Translations under genes and position numbers: made by a program
Assembly (NCBI GenBank): GCA_016191955.1
Contig: JACPVC010000099.1
Span: 1 to 35,065 of the forward strand
Source of the DNA: Chloroflexota bacterium
GTDB taxonomy: Bacteria; Chloroflexota; Anaerolineae; Anaerolineales; Villigracilaceae
Length of the DNA: 35,065 nt
Direction of reading: 5' to 3'
Notes under the pieces: generated by a model
Databases searched by the model: none
Seen by the model: the letters and a program-made list of their open reading frames with translations, nothing else
Told to the model about the DNA's origin: nothing
Shown here: one piece after another, positions 6,345 through 13,730 of the stretch
Numbering within the stretch: the stretch's first letter is position 1
Layout: each line of letters starts with the position of its first letter

Positions 6345-8198
6345 ATGATGAAACTCAGCAAAGAACAACTCTTTTTTATCAAGGCTGCTTTTTTGCTTTT
6401 TTTTCTTTTTGCATTCTGGTTCATATTTGCTCCCGTCCAGCTCGGCGGACCGCTGACGTACGTGATCGTGAACGGTAACAGCATGGAGCCGGGTTACCTG
6501 CTTGGCGACCTGGTGCTCGTGCGCGAAGAAGCCGCTTACGGATTGGGAGATGCGGTGGTGTATTCCGACCCGAACATGCAGCAATTTGTCTTTCATCGCA
6601 TCGTCGGCATGGAACTCGACCGCTTCATTTTGCAGGGCGATAACAACGGCTGGCTTGATTCGTATCGCCCCACTTCGAATGAGATCGTCGGCAAATTATT
6701 GCTGCACATCCCAAAATTTGGCAAGGCAATCGAATGGGTACGAGCGCCGACCCATGCCGCAACAACGGCTGGATTGTTTGGAGTTTTGCTTATGTTGGAC
6801 ATGTTCAAAAAAACGCCTCAAACCAAACGGGAGGGCGGGTCGCCGTCCATTCGGGCTGGCGCTAGCTCCCAGCTTCCTCTTGCCAGCTTTGCCTTGCTCA
6901 CCGTCCTGTTCCTGGTGCTGGGAATCTACTCCTTCACCCGCCCGGTGGACCTGCCCGCAGAAAATGTCCCATACCAGCAGACGGGCGATTACTTCTATTC
7001 CGCCACGGGCACGCCCGGCGTATATGACTCGGACGTGGTACAAACCGGGGAACCTGTCTTCCCGAAATTGACTTGTTTCCTCAACGTTGGTTTCACTTAT
7101 GCCATCACAGGCGACCGCTTGCAGAACGTGACCGGCACCCAAAGCATGTACGCTCGCATCATGGACGAGCAAAGTGGCTGGCAGCGCACCATTCCGCTGT
7201 ACCCTGACACCCCGTTTAGTGGAGCAACCAATTTCACGATGGCAACCCTGAACTTGTGCGAAGTGGAATCCATCGTCAACCTGGTTGAGGCGCAGGCGGG
7301 TTTGAAGCAGATTTCCTACACTCTGGAGATCGTCAATGAAGTAAAGCTCACCGCCAGCGTGGACGGCGCCGTCTTCAGCGATACATTTTCTCCCAGCCTC
7401 GCCTTCCACTACGACAAGATCCATTTCTTCCTCGCCGAAGATGCGGGCGTCGACCCGCTGCACTCGGTTCAATCTGGCATGGTGGGCAGCGCCGCGGTTC
7501 AGGCTAATTCGACTTCGATGTTTGGCTTTGCAGTTCCAGTGTGGATGCTACGATTCGCGGCTGTGTTCGGGTTGATCATTTCGGTGATCGGCTTGAGCAT
7601 CGCAGGGATGGGCTTGTATCGTACCGCCAGCGAGACCGAAGAAGGAATGATCCGTTTGAAGTATGGCGGGATTCTGGTCAATGTGCATGAGCAGAATCTC
7701 GAACCTTATTCCACGGCTGTGGATGTGAACACGATGGATGATCTCGCCCGTCTGGCGGACCGTCATGGCGTGATGATCTTGCACATGAAACGGAATTTCC
7801 TGCATTATTACTTTGTTCAAAGCAATGGCGCGACGTATCGATATGTCATTACGGCTGGTAAAAAGGGAGTGGCAGCGGTGGATGAGCCGGAAGGGATGCA
7901 TCGGGAAGTGATCGAGACTCCGGCTCTCGATCCGCTTTTTGCTCGCGCGCCTGTGGAGCCCGTCACAGAACCTGAACCGGTTAAAGAGAAAAGAACGAAG
8001 CGACGGGTATATGAACTTTTACCTCGCAAGGAAATAACGCGGAACGTCTCAACTCACAGGGTGGAACCGGCTCGGGAAACCGTGAGGCAGGCTCCGGCTG
8101 AGGAAGAGGCGGTGAGTTACGTCATCGATACGGGCGAGATCGATTTCTACGTCCCACAACGGGAAGATGCCGTCATCATCGAACGGGTGAGGTTTTAA
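6345..8198 (+). CDS. ER/SipW-type signal peptidase I fused to a DUF5305-like domain
   Basis: A 617-residue membrane protein. Residues 10-30 are a membrane anchor. The peptidase domain follows, with NGNSMEPG (nucleophile Ser46), the FHRI motif whose His84 replaces the Lys of ordinary bacterial signal peptidases, and QGDNN with Asp99. The Ser-His-Asp arrangement marks the S26B group of archaea, the ER and Bacillus SipW. Two more membrane segments (about 135-155 and 175-197) lead to an extracellular beta-rich region (about 200-400), another membrane segment (about 408-432) and a cytoplasmic tail with a conserved-looking unit VDVNTMDDLARLADRHGVMI. The last half matches my memory of DUF5305, a mainly archaeal family. 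The fusion is unusual. No clear ribosome binding site; the upstream stem-loop is nearby. The stop codon overlaps the next start. Confidence 0.85.
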   Translation: MMKLSKEQLFFIKAAFLLFFLFAFWFIFAPVQLGGPLTYVIVNGNSMEPGYLLGDLVLVREEAAYGLGDAVVYSDPNMQQFVFHRIVGMELDRFILQGDNNGWLDSYRPTSNEIVGKLLLHIPKFGKAIEWVRAPTHAATTAGLFGVLLMLDMFKKTPQTKREGGSPSIRAGASSQLPLASFALLTVLFLVLGIYSFTRPVDLPAENVPYQQTGDYFYSATGTPGVYDSDVVQTGEPVFPKLTCFLNVGFTYAITGDRLQNVTGTQSMYARIMDEQSGWQRTIPLYPDTPFSGATNFTMATLNLCEVESIVNLVEAQAGLKQISYTLEIVNEVKLTASVDGAVFSDTFSPSLAFHYDKIHFFLAEDAGVDPLHSVQSGMVGSAAVQANSTSMFGFAVPVWMLRFAAVFGLIISVIGLSIAGMGLYRTASETEEGMIRLKYGGILVNVHEQNLEPYSTAVDVNTMDDLARLADRHGVMILHMKRNFLHYYFVQSNGATYRYVITAGKKGVAAVDEPEGMHREVIETPALDPLFARAPVEPVTEPEPVKEKRTKRRVYELLPRKEITRNVSTHRVEPARETVRQAPAEEEAVSYVIDTGEIDFYVPQREDAVIIERVRF

Positions 8199-8587
8199 TG
8201 CGTTTTGTGCTGCGGGTCTTCGGGTTTGGTTTGGCAGCATTGACCATCATCACTGCACTGACCGCGATTGCTGCAACGAACACCATCCCGTCCACACGAA
8301 CGGATATCGAGACGATTTCGTTCCAGATCAACCACCTGCGCCCTTCGGCGTGCGCGAGTCTGACGTTATCGAACCTGGTCACCGGCTCTGGCACGTTGAC
8401 CGGCACCGAAGGCAATGACCTTATCCTCACCAGTTCCACCGCAGACACGATCGATGGCTTGGGCGGCAGCGACTGCATCGTCGGCGGCGGGGGAGATGAC
8501 GCTATCACCGGCGGCAACGACAGCGATATTTGCGTCGGCGGCGATGGCAGCGACACCTTCATCGGCTGCGAAACCGAGATACAGTAA
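8198..8587 (+). CDS. Secreted RTX-type (hemolysin-type calcium-binding repeat) protein
   Basis: A 129-residue exported protein whose ATG overlaps the signal-peptidase stop (TAATG), so translation is probably coupled. The N-terminus is a signal peptide (residues 1-27). The mature start, ATNTIPSTRTD, closely echoes the AANTVPATKAGD of the first gene in the cassette. The second half carries nonapeptide RTX repeats: GTEGNDLIL, GLGGSDCIV, GGGGDDAIT, GGNDSDICV and GGDGSDTFI. These form a calcium-binding parallel beta-roll. Three cysteines within and after the repeats are unusual for RTX proteins. It lacks a large RTX toxin domain and is likely a small structural or adhesive surface protein processed by the neighbouring peptidase. 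Confidence 0.82.
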   Translation: MRFVLRVFGFGLAALTIITALTAIAATNTIPSTRTDIETISFQINHLRPSACASLTLSNLVTGSGTLTGTEGNDLILTSSTADTIDGLGGSDCIVGGGGDDAITGGNDSDICVGGDGSDTFIGCETEIQ

Positions 8588-8588
8588 T

Positions 8589-8697
8589 AGGACTTACGCA
8601 GTTCAAAATCTTTTGCCGCGAATTACACAAATTGTCACGAATTTTTTAAACCATTCGCGAAATTCGCGGCTTGCCCTTGGGGTTTTGCGCAAGTCCT
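8589..8697. repeat. MITE-like element, AGGACTT family, copy 1
   Basis: Begins AGGACTTACGCA and ends TGCGCAAGTCCT, 12-base terminal inverted repeats with one mismatch. The 109-base element has no ORF. Its centre is the CGCGAATT-type palindromic sequence also present in R1 (1-143). A second copy is at 30628-30735. It starts one base after the RTX gene's stop. Confidence 0.8.
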
Positions 8698-8699
8698 AA

Positions 8700-8911
8700 G
8701 TAACTAATGTTATGCACTTGCGCTTCGACTACGAGCGGGAGGATGCTTCGACTTCGCTCAGCACCCGCTCTCCGCTTACATCGTCCCGGTGTATTTCGGG
8801 AGCGCGGCAGCCGCCCTGAGTGGAGCGACGAGTGAATCCTGAGCTTGTCGAAGGACGAGGAGCGCAGTCGAAGGGCGAGGGACGCAAGAAAGTAGAAATC
8901 GTGTAACATCA
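8700..8911. repeat. Dispersed repeat with CTTCGAC / GTCGAAG inverted arms
   Basis: Contains TGCTTCGACTTCGCTCAGCA and, further right, TGAGCTTGTCGAAGGACGAG, which can pair. The right part (about 8826-8911) recurs at about 22640-22703, sharing GAGCTTGTCGAAGGACGAG, TAGAAAT and TAACATC. It is non-coding. Confidence 0.65.
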
Positions 8912-8946
8912 GTAAGTAACTTACCTTACGCACCCGCGCTTCATCA

Positions 8947-8980
8947 AACTCGCCCGTGAAATAGTTTTCACGGGCGAGTT
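8947..8980 (-). terminator. Strong hairpin downstream of the clostripain-like gene
   Basis: AACTCGCCCGTGAAA and TTTCACGGGCGAGTT form a perfect 15-base stem with a 4-base loop, 35 bases past the stop of the minus-strand protease gene. There is only a short T stretch on the minus strand, so termination efficiency is uncertain. The palindrome could serve both converging transcripts. Confidence 0.6.
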
Positions 8981-9015
8981 CGTTGTACGGGCTTAGCCCC
9001 TGCCAAAGTTTTGCC

Positions 9016-10185
9016 TTACTTTGCGTACGCGTCGAGGAATTCGTCCCAGCCGGTTTGCAGGGCGAAGTCAATTGTGGCTCGGTAGTAGGTGTAATCTGAA
9101 TCCTTGCCCGCCGCACTGGAGACGTAATAGATCGTGATGCCGTGTGAATCAGAATAGGCGTTGGTGTGATATTGATGCAGGATGATGCCGTTGAGAGCAT
9201 CCATTACGGCTTGACTCTTGTTCTTGATGTTCGTATCTGCCACGTTGCGTTTGATCTCGTACGCCATGTCGTAGAGGTCCTTGTCCATGGGCGCCTGCCA
9301 GAAATCTTGAGTAGCACCGAAGGCGCGGTCATATTTCTTGCGATGAGTGGCAAGACCGCCATGCAACGCGGATGTCCAATTGTTGAAGGCGGTCAGAACC
9401 GTGTCGAAGCGGGAGTCTACGGCGAGGGCTGCCCAGGTTTTATCCGCGCTGGCGCTTTGGCTGAAAGCAACCGCCACTTGGTCGGCGGTCATACTCGGGT
9501 TGGCGGCTAATTGAGCAAGCACCTGTTCGTATTGCAGCCCCTCCCAGCCGACGTATTCCTGCGAACCTGTCACCGCCGTGGCATGACCATGCCAAAGGTT
9601 GAGAATTTCAATCGATGCCATGTTACAGCCGTCATACCCGACCACATCGATAAAGCCGAGCAAAGGCAGAGCCGCTTTTTCTTCTTCGTAATCTAATGTG
9701 TCACCATCGGTATCATCTGCCATCACGTAACCGGGATGCCAATTCCAGCCGTGACCCCAAAAGATCAACGCATAATGGTCGGCGGGATAATTAGCCTTCG
9801 TCCATGTTACAAAATCAATCAGGGTTTGCGGGTCGCCCATGTTGCGTTCGCCCCAATCGGCAACGGCATTCGCGCCATCGGCTGTCATGCCCTGCGTGAC
9901 GTGAAATAGCTTGGTGGTCTGCCAGCCGCCATAGCTCGTGTCGTAGCCGGGACCCCGGTCTGCCAGCGCAACCACTTGCACATCCGCACTGGAGCCGATG
10001 GGCGCGAGTTCGGTCTCGATATCCTTGACAACATAATCTTCGAGATTGTTATCCCCTGAGATGTAAACCATCACCGTCCATTTGGCTTGCGGCGCGGGTG
10101 GAGCGGCAGAGACGGTCCCCGCAAGGGCGGTGAGCAGCACGAGAACAAATACGAACGTAAAGGTCGAGCGGATTTGATTGCGCAT
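9016..10185 (-). CDS. Secreted clostripain-family (C11) cysteine peptidase
   Basis: A 389-residue exported protein. The start is the ATG at 10185, preceded by GGAGGAG at four bases; an upstream in-frame TTG falls inside that ribosome binding site and is rejected. Residues 1-28 are a signal peptide ending in VSA. The C11 core is visible: KWTVMVYISGDNNLEDY, then HYALIFWGHGWNWHPG with the catalytic His, and VVGYDGCNMASIE with the catalytic Cys. Clostripain relatives cleave after Arg or Lys. No lipobox or membrane anchor is seen, so it is likely released or loosely bound. No operon partner is evident; the next minus-strand gene lies 225 bases upstream. Confidence 0.92.
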   Translation of the reverse strand: MRNQIRSTFTFVFVLVLLTALAGTVSAAPPAPQAKWTVMVYISGDNNLEDYVVKDIETELAPIGSSADVQVVALADRGPGYDTSYGGWQTTKLFHVTQGMTADGANAVADWGERNMGDPQTLIDFVTWTKANYPADHYALIFWGHGWNWHPGYVMADDTDGDTLDYEEEKAALPLLGFIDVVGYDGCNMASIEILNLWHGHATAVTGSQEYVGWEGLQYEQVLAQLAANPSMTADQVAVAFSQSASADKTWAALAVDSRFDTVLTAFNNWTSALHGGLATHRKKYDRAFGATQDFWQAPMDKDLYDMAYEIKRNVADTNIKNKSQAVMDALNGIILHQYHTNAYSDSHGITIYYVSSAAGKDSDYTYYRATIDFALQTGWDEFLDAYAK

Positions 10186-10313
10186 GAACTCCTCCAAAAG
10201 GTTGTTGAATCAGTATAGCATTCCGAATAGGATGATTCAAGTCGTTGTGTCGAGTGAGGCGCAAAAGTATCGGTAAGTTTGCTCCCTGCGCCGTCACTTC
10301 GACACGGTGAGCG

Positions 10314-10391
10314 AAACACGAACCGTCAGTGCAAGCCTCGGCGCAGGATTACTGCGCAATACGCCGCCGAGGGCGGGCTTCGTTCGTGTTT
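10314..10391. repeat. Nested inverted repeat between two minus-strand genes
   Basis: AAACACGAAC (10314-10323) and GTTCGTGTTT (10382-10391) are perfect complements. Inside, CCTCGGCG (10336-10343) pairs with CGCCGAGG (10365-10372). It sits just downstream of the minus-strand gene ending at 10411 and may end its message, although there is no T-run. Confidence 0.6.
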
Positions 10392-10410
10392 GGGAGGGAT
10401 TGAATACAGA

Positions 10411-11250
10411 TCACTGCACGGGCTTGTAAACTTCCACGTTGTCGAAGAAGACCTTGTAGCCGCTCACGTTGGAATAATCAAAGGTGTAGACGAAGAATGC
10501 CATATCGCCGTCTGCATCGAAAGGCTGCTGTACGCTGACTTCAGTGACCCATTCATCGTTTACGAACAGGGTGATGAAATCACGATAGCAACTGATGGCA
10601 ATGCGGTTGGTTTCGTTGGGAAGCGTCTTGAGCGGACCAGCGACCTGCCAGGGGTTATCAGAATTCTCGGTCAGCAGAATTTCCTCGCCGTCCACAAATT
10701 CTCCAATGATGTAAGATCGGGTTTCCAGATCGAACTCGAGATAATACTGGCTGTCTTCGTCTTGATATTGGCAGAACACGCCGAAGGTCCCGTTTTGAGC
10801 GCCGGGCGGTCCCACCACATCAAAGGAAATTTCGAGCGGTTTGAAATCGACGGGAATGTATGCCCAGTCGTAATAATCCGGCTTGGTGATCTGGATGCTG
10901 TATTGCCCGTCTTCATACCGGGTGATGGTCGTGCCATCGTCGAACTCGGGCCAGCCCAACGCTTTGGTTGAAAAATCGTCCACGAGGTAATTTTCGCCTT
11001 TTTCCTGATTGCCTGTGTGGGGAGAAGATTCCACGGGTGGAGCATCTGTGGCTTGAGGGATGGGCGGCAATTCGGTCGGAGGAGGCGCTTCCGTCAGAAT
11101 TACCGCGGGAGGGAGCGGAGCTTTTTGAGTCAGGGATTGCAGGAAGTAGAGTGCCGTCCCGCCGATCAGGATAGCGCTCACACATACCATGCAGATCAGG
11201 GCAAGCCCGAGAAGGATAGTCCACCACGGAAAACCACGTTTTGCTGACAT
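10411..11250 (-). CDS. Membrane-anchored extracellular protein with LamG-like beta-sandwich
   Basis: 279 residues. Two ATGs lie side by side; the second (11250) is six bases from AAGGAGG and is preferred over the first, at three bases. A single N-terminal membrane segment (WTILLGLALICMVCVSAILI) is followed by a proline/threonine-rich linker (about 45-80) and then a beta-rich domain starting near DDFSTKALGWPEFDD. The pattern of DDFS...GW, then RYEDGQYSIQI, FCQYQDEDSQYYLEFDL, and VFFDNVEVYKP matches the laminin-G/DUF1080-like sandwiches common in chloroflexote surface proteins. It probably binds a carbohydrate or other ligand, but no catalytic site is visible. The stop of the 54-residue lipoprotein lies immediately upstream, so the two are translated from one message. 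Confidence 0.7.
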   Translation of the reverse strand: MSAKRGFPWWTILLGLALICMVCVSAILIGGTALYFLQSLTQKAPLPPAVILTEAPPPTELPPIPQATDAPPVESSPHTGNQEKGENYLVDDFSTKALGWPEFDDGTTITRYEDGQYSIQITKPDYYDWAYIPVDFKPLEISFDVVGPPGAQNGTFGVFCQYQDEDSQYYLEFDLETRSYIIGEFVDGEEILLTENSDNPWQVAGPLKTLPNETNRIAISCYRDFITLFVNDEWVTEVSVQQPFDADGDMAFFVYTFDYSNVSGYKVFFDNVEVYKPVQ

Positions 11251-11253
11251 CAT

Positions 11254-11418
11254 TCACCTCCTTTGAGCGTTATTCGCATGTAAACGGAAATTAAGCCCGG
11301 TCGTGTTGTACAACGTCCCGCCCCTCATCTCGCAGAAATACTCAGGCGAGAATTCCTCCTCATAGCAAGCCAGTTGGACAAGCATAACCAACCCCAGCCC
11401 CAATCGTATCCTCTTCAT
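11254..11418 (-). CDS. 54-residue lipoprotein upstream of the beta-sandwich protein
   Basis: A short reading frame that an ORF length cutoff would miss. The ATG at 11418 is preceded by GGAGGG at a normal distance. The start MKRIRLGLGLVMLVQLAC is a lipoprotein signal with lipobox QLAC (Cys18). The mature part is only 36 residues, acidic at first (CYEEEFSPEYFC) and basic at the end, with a second cysteine. Its TGA is directly followed by the next gene's ATG, and the final codons supply that gene's ribosome binding site. Both the signal and the coupling argue that it is real. Its role is unknown; it may be a surface partner of the downstream protein, or its translation may set the rate of the downstream gene. 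Confidence 0.65.
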   Translation of the reverse strand: MKRIRLGLGLVMLVQLACYEEEFSPEYFCEMRGGTLYNTTGLNFRLHANNAQRR

Positions 11419-11508
11419 GCAGCCCTCCGATCATATAAAGGATGCTTTTGTATTTAAATTGTACGGCAGGGGAATGTGGAATACAAGAAGGGCGAGAACT
11501 TAAAACGA

Positions 11509-11543
11509 GACAGTCACCTCGTATGAATCAAAAGGTGACTGTC
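11509..11543 (-). terminator. Hairpin downstream of the alpha/beta-hydrolase gene
   Basis: GACAGTCACCT and AGGTGACTGTC form an 11-base perfect stem with a 13-base loop. It lies about 50 bases past the stop of the minus-strand hydrolase gene and is followed on that strand by CGTTTTAAG. A terminator is the likely role; the GTGACTGTC arm also resembles the hairpin at 14616-14654. Confidence 0.55.
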
Positions 11544-11590
11544 ATATAAAAAGGAGAACAAGTCTCCCTCTTGTGGAGGTTACGCGATTT

Positions 11591-12688
11591 CTATTTTGTG
11601 GTGATCGTGGCGATACCGTTGCTCCACGTACTGATGCCGTCTGAGTTTAGCCAAGCCAGGGCTTCTGGATAGCCGCGCAGGTAGGCATCGAAAAATGCGA
11701 TTTGGGTCGCTGCCACATAAGGTTCCAACTCCAATGCGCCCTCGGACCCCAGCGCAAAGGTGACATGGTTTGCTTCGGGAGAATCCACGTAGAGCAAGTA
11801 CTTGTCAGGACCAGACATATGTTGGAAGGCATCAAGGCGGTCGCGCGGTTGCTCGTTTGGGGTACTGTCATTTTGACCGGTGGTAACCAATAAAGGACGT
11901 GTAATTCCATCCCAGGAGATCTCTGTATATCCGAGGGCGCCAATGCCTTGTGGGGAGTTGGCGTTAAAGGCTTTGATGCGTGGGTCAGACCACGCGACGT
12001 TTTGCAAACTAGGGGAGACGTTACGAACTGCTCCAGCTAAGCTCATCACCATGACAGTTCCGCCGGAGTGCCCGGCAGCGCCGATGCGGTCGCGGTCAAA
12101 GGTCAAGTTAACGGCGCTCTCGATGTTATCCAGATCGTCCAGCACGGCAGTGCCATCGAGCGGTTTGTTGTACCAAATGGACATCAACGTACCGCCTTCT
12201 GAAACTTCTATTTGGAAATCTGAGGCTTCACACTCATCGGATGGGATTTGCAAGAGAACGCAATGAGAGTCGAGCGGAGCCTCCACGTGCCCGATGTGGA
12301 TGACTACATATCCGGCGCTGGCAAGCGTATTGCCCCATTCTTTGTTGAGATGATGTCCGTTGTTGTTATACCCCCCGCCATGTGACCAGATGATGAGCGG
12401 CAATGGACCCGCCGCACCGACCGGATAGTAAATCACGATCGGGAAGGTTCGGTCTCGTTTCGCATCATGGACCTGGTAATTATCGAAGACCTGAACTTTG
12501 TACGTAACCGGTGAGACGTACATCCCCTCGGGTCCCGGTGTAGAGGTGCTCACGGCGACGGTTGGGATCGCGGTTGTGGGCGAGGCTGCGTCGGTAGCGT
12601 CACGATTTGGGTTTTGACCGCGACCGAGCCTGCAGCCGGTTAGAAGCAAAATGAGCATAACAGTAAACAGCAGGCGGATGGATTTCAT
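11591..12688 (-). CDS. Alpha/beta-hydrolase lipoprotein (dienelactone hydrolase/PAF-acetylhydrolase-like)
   Basis: 365 residues from the ATG at 12688, which has AAAGGAG upstream; a longer in-frame start at 12727 would bury the signal peptide. Lipobox LLTGC lies near residue 19, followed by a Thr/Pro-rich linker. The hydrolase fold starts at RTFPIVIYYPVG. LIIWSHGGG gives the oxyanion region and GAAGHSGGTVM contains the nucleophile elbow GHSGG. VTTGQNDSTPNE carries the likely acid, and the histidine is probably in SPEANHVTF. Members act on esters of many kinds, including platelet-activating-factor-like lipids and polyesters; the substrate is open. It is tethered to the outer face of the membrane. 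TATAAT at 12743-12748 on the minus strand is a possible -10. Confidence 0.82.
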   Translation of the reverse strand: MKSIRLLFTVMLILLLTGCRLGRGQNPNRDATDAASPTTAIPTVAVSTSTPGPEGMYVSPVTYKVQVFDNYQVHDAKRDRTFPIVIYYPVGAAGPLPLIIWSHGGGYNNNGHHLNKEWGNTLASAGYVVIHIGHVEAPLDSHCVLLQIPSDECEASDFQIEVSEGGTLMSIWYNKPLDGTAVLDDLDNIESAVNLTFDRDRIGAAGHSGGTVMVMSLAGAVRNVSPSLQNVAWSDPRIKAFNANSPQGIGALGYTEISWDGITRPLLVTTGQNDSTPNEQPRDRLDAFQHMSGPDKYLLYVDSPEANHVTFALGSEGALELEPYVAATQIAFFDAYLRGYPEALAWLNSDGISTWSNGIATITTK

Positions 12689-12811
12689 GAGCACGTTCTC
12701 CTTTGGAAACCAATAAATTGAAATCAACGTTCCATATCATGTATTATAGCCTTGCAATCTTTACTCATGCCACTGCTTTCAATAAGAGAATGAAGATTTG
12801 ATAAATAAACA

Positions 12812-12837
12812 AAATCGGAGCCTTTCGACTCCGATTT
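12812..12837 (-). terminator. Terminator of the HEPN/nucleotidyltransferase operon
   Basis: AAATCGGAG and CTCCGATTT form a 9-base stem with an 8-base loop overlapping the stop codon of the nucleotidyltransferase gene. On the minus strand it is followed by TTGTTTATTTATC, a moderately T-rich tail. Confidence 0.75.
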
Positions 12838-13162
12838 AGACTGCAATCGCCTGTTCTTTTATTATCTGTTCCCAAAAAGGCATTACTTTCTTCAGCTTAA
12901 CTTCCCTCGGTGTAAACCCTTGTGCTTGAACAGGTTCTAAAATTCTTGCCGACGCAATGCCCAGCAGTTCCAATCTTTCACGATAATTATATTTTTTCCA
13001 ATCGCCAGAAATGACAATTAGGTCAATATCGCTGCCTTCACGCGCGGTGCCAGCGGCTTGTGAGCCATACAACATAATCGTCTCTGGATGAATCCCCATT
13101 TTTTTCAATTGGGTGCGGAATCGCTTAATTATTCGTTTAAGTTCGGGTGTTGTTTTAGCCAT
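12836..13162 (-). CDS. Minimal nucleotidyltransferase (MNT) of a HEPN/MNT pair
   Basis: 108 residues. The signature of the DNA polymerase beta-like minimal nucleotidyltransferases is plain: GSQAAGTAREGSDIDLIV, i.e. Gly33-Ser34, ten residues, then Asp45-x-Asp47, the metal-binding pair. I could not identify the third acidic residue. Some MNTs act as antitoxins by adding AMP to a HEPN toxin. The gene starts 34 bases inside the end of the HEPN gene, so the two are cotranscribed and probably coupled. Base composition is lower in GC than the flanking housekeeping genes. It belongs to the defence island. Confidence 0.85.
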   Translation of the reverse strand: MAKTTPELKRIIKRFRTQLKKMGIHPETIMLYGSQAAGTAREGSDIDLIVISGDWKKYNYRERLELLGIASARILEPVQAQGFTPREVKLKKVMPFWEQIIKEQAIAV

Positions 13163-13521
13163 TGTAGTGTCTTTTCGGTTTGTTCCAAATAATCACGCGC
13201 AACGGGTTCGGGATATTCCTTCAAAGAACGTTGTAAGTCATCGGGATAACGAGTTGGAATGCTTGCGGTATTGATTTTACCGATGAAATCGAGATATGCC
13301 TCTGGAATGTCCAACTCACTTTTCTTGACCAGATAGATCAGGTCATGAGTTTTGATCGGCAAGGTTTGTGTGACTTCTGCAACGTGCGCTTTGAGTATTT
13401 TCTCTAGCGAAAGGTGACAAAGGAAGATTACATAAAGATACCGTCCCGTTGCCAGCATGTGACGGGCAGTATCGATGTCGTAATCTGTAAGCGCAATCCA
13501 GTTTTTGGTGTCTTTACGCAT
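13129..13521 (-). CDS. HEPN-domain protein of a HEPN/MNT pair
   Basis: 130 residues from the ATG at 13521. A longer frame to 13620 exists, but its extra N-terminus is translated from a repeat and from the promoter, so it is rejected. The helical HEPN pattern is visible: DIDTARHMLATGRYLYVIFL, then CHLSLEKILKAHVAE and KTHDLIYLV. It fits the COG2250-type HEPN family. The RxxxxH RNase motif of HEPN toxins is not evident, so it may be a substrate-binding subunit for the nucleotidyltransferase rather than an active nuclease. Such pairs are usually classed as toxin-antitoxin modules, and the island context supports that. Confidence 0.8.
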   Translation of the reverse strand: MRKDTKNWIALTDYDIDTARHMLATGRYLYVIFLCHLSLEKILKAHVAEVTQTLPIKTHDLIYLVKKSELDIPEAYLDFIGKINTASIPTRYPDDLQRSLKEYPEPVARDYLEQTEKTLQWLKQHPNLNE

Positions 13522-13539
13522 GGATGAAAGCCTGCTCAA

Positions 13540-13567
13540 ATTATACACCAGCCAGTAATGAGTGCAA
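13540..13567 (-). promoter_or_regulatory. Promoter of the HEPN/MNT operon
   Basis: On the minus strand TTTGCA (rc of 13563-13568; TTGCAC one base in) is followed 17 bases later by TATAAT (rc of 13540-13545). The -35 lies at the edge of the inverted-repeat element 13567-13662. The segment TATAATTTGAGCAGG recurs as TATAATTTGAACAGG before the DUF433 gene. Confidence 0.65.
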
Positions 13568-13662
13568 AACCTGACAGGTCTCATCAGCACCGTCGTTGAC
13601 CATAACCCGTGCGTGGACATGGGTCATGATTGATCAGCCTTTCGTGGAGACCTGTCAGGTTT
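13567..13662. repeat. Inverted-repeat element with AACCTGACAGGTCTC ends
   Basis: AAACCTGACAGGTCTC (13567-13582) and GAGACCTGTCAGGTTT (13647-13662) are perfect 16-base terminal inverted repeats around an 64-base centre. The centre holds its own stem, ACCATAACCC with GGGTCATGAT, plus the motif TGGACATGGGTCA. Related centres occur at 14408-14446 and 15797-15840, each upstream of another minus-strand gene of the island. Confidence 0.8.
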
Positions 13663-13678
13663 GTTTTGGGATAAAAAA

Positions 13679-13706
13679 GAGACACTCGCCTTTAGGTGAG
13701 TGTCTC
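13679..13706 (-). terminator. Intrinsic terminator of the island membrane-protein gene
   Basis: GAGACACTCGCC and GGTGAGTGTCTC form a 12-base stem with one G-T pair and a 4-base loop. On the minus strand it is followed directly by TTTTTTAT. It lies 25 bases after the stop of the gene ending at 13731. Confidence 0.88.
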
Positions 13707-13730
13707 TTGGTAAAGTGGTTTATTTCTTCC

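Larger units (their letters stand above)
8588..9015. other. Intergenic region made of repeats
   Basis: About 430 bases without a gene. From left to right: the inverted-repeat element at 8589-8697, a second repeat at about 8700-8911, and the terminator-like hairpin at 8947-8980 behind the clostripain gene that converges from the right. Confidence 0.75.

Noticed and set aside
8700..9015. CRISPR array
   Set aside because: The repeats are inverted and unevenly spaced, with no regular spacer pattern; no array was seen anywhere in the window.
10279..10971. 230-residue open frame opposite the beta-sandwich gene
   Set aside because: It lies antisense to a gene with clear signal, linker and domain features and has no recognisable motif or ribosome binding site.
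13129..13521. Active RNase HEPN toxin
   Set aside because: The RxxxxH motif typical of HEPN RNases was not found; only the general HEPN pattern can be supported.
13522..13620. Longer start for the HEPN protein
   Set aside because: The extra residues cover the promoter and the inverted-repeat element; HEPN homology begins only after the ATG at 13521.
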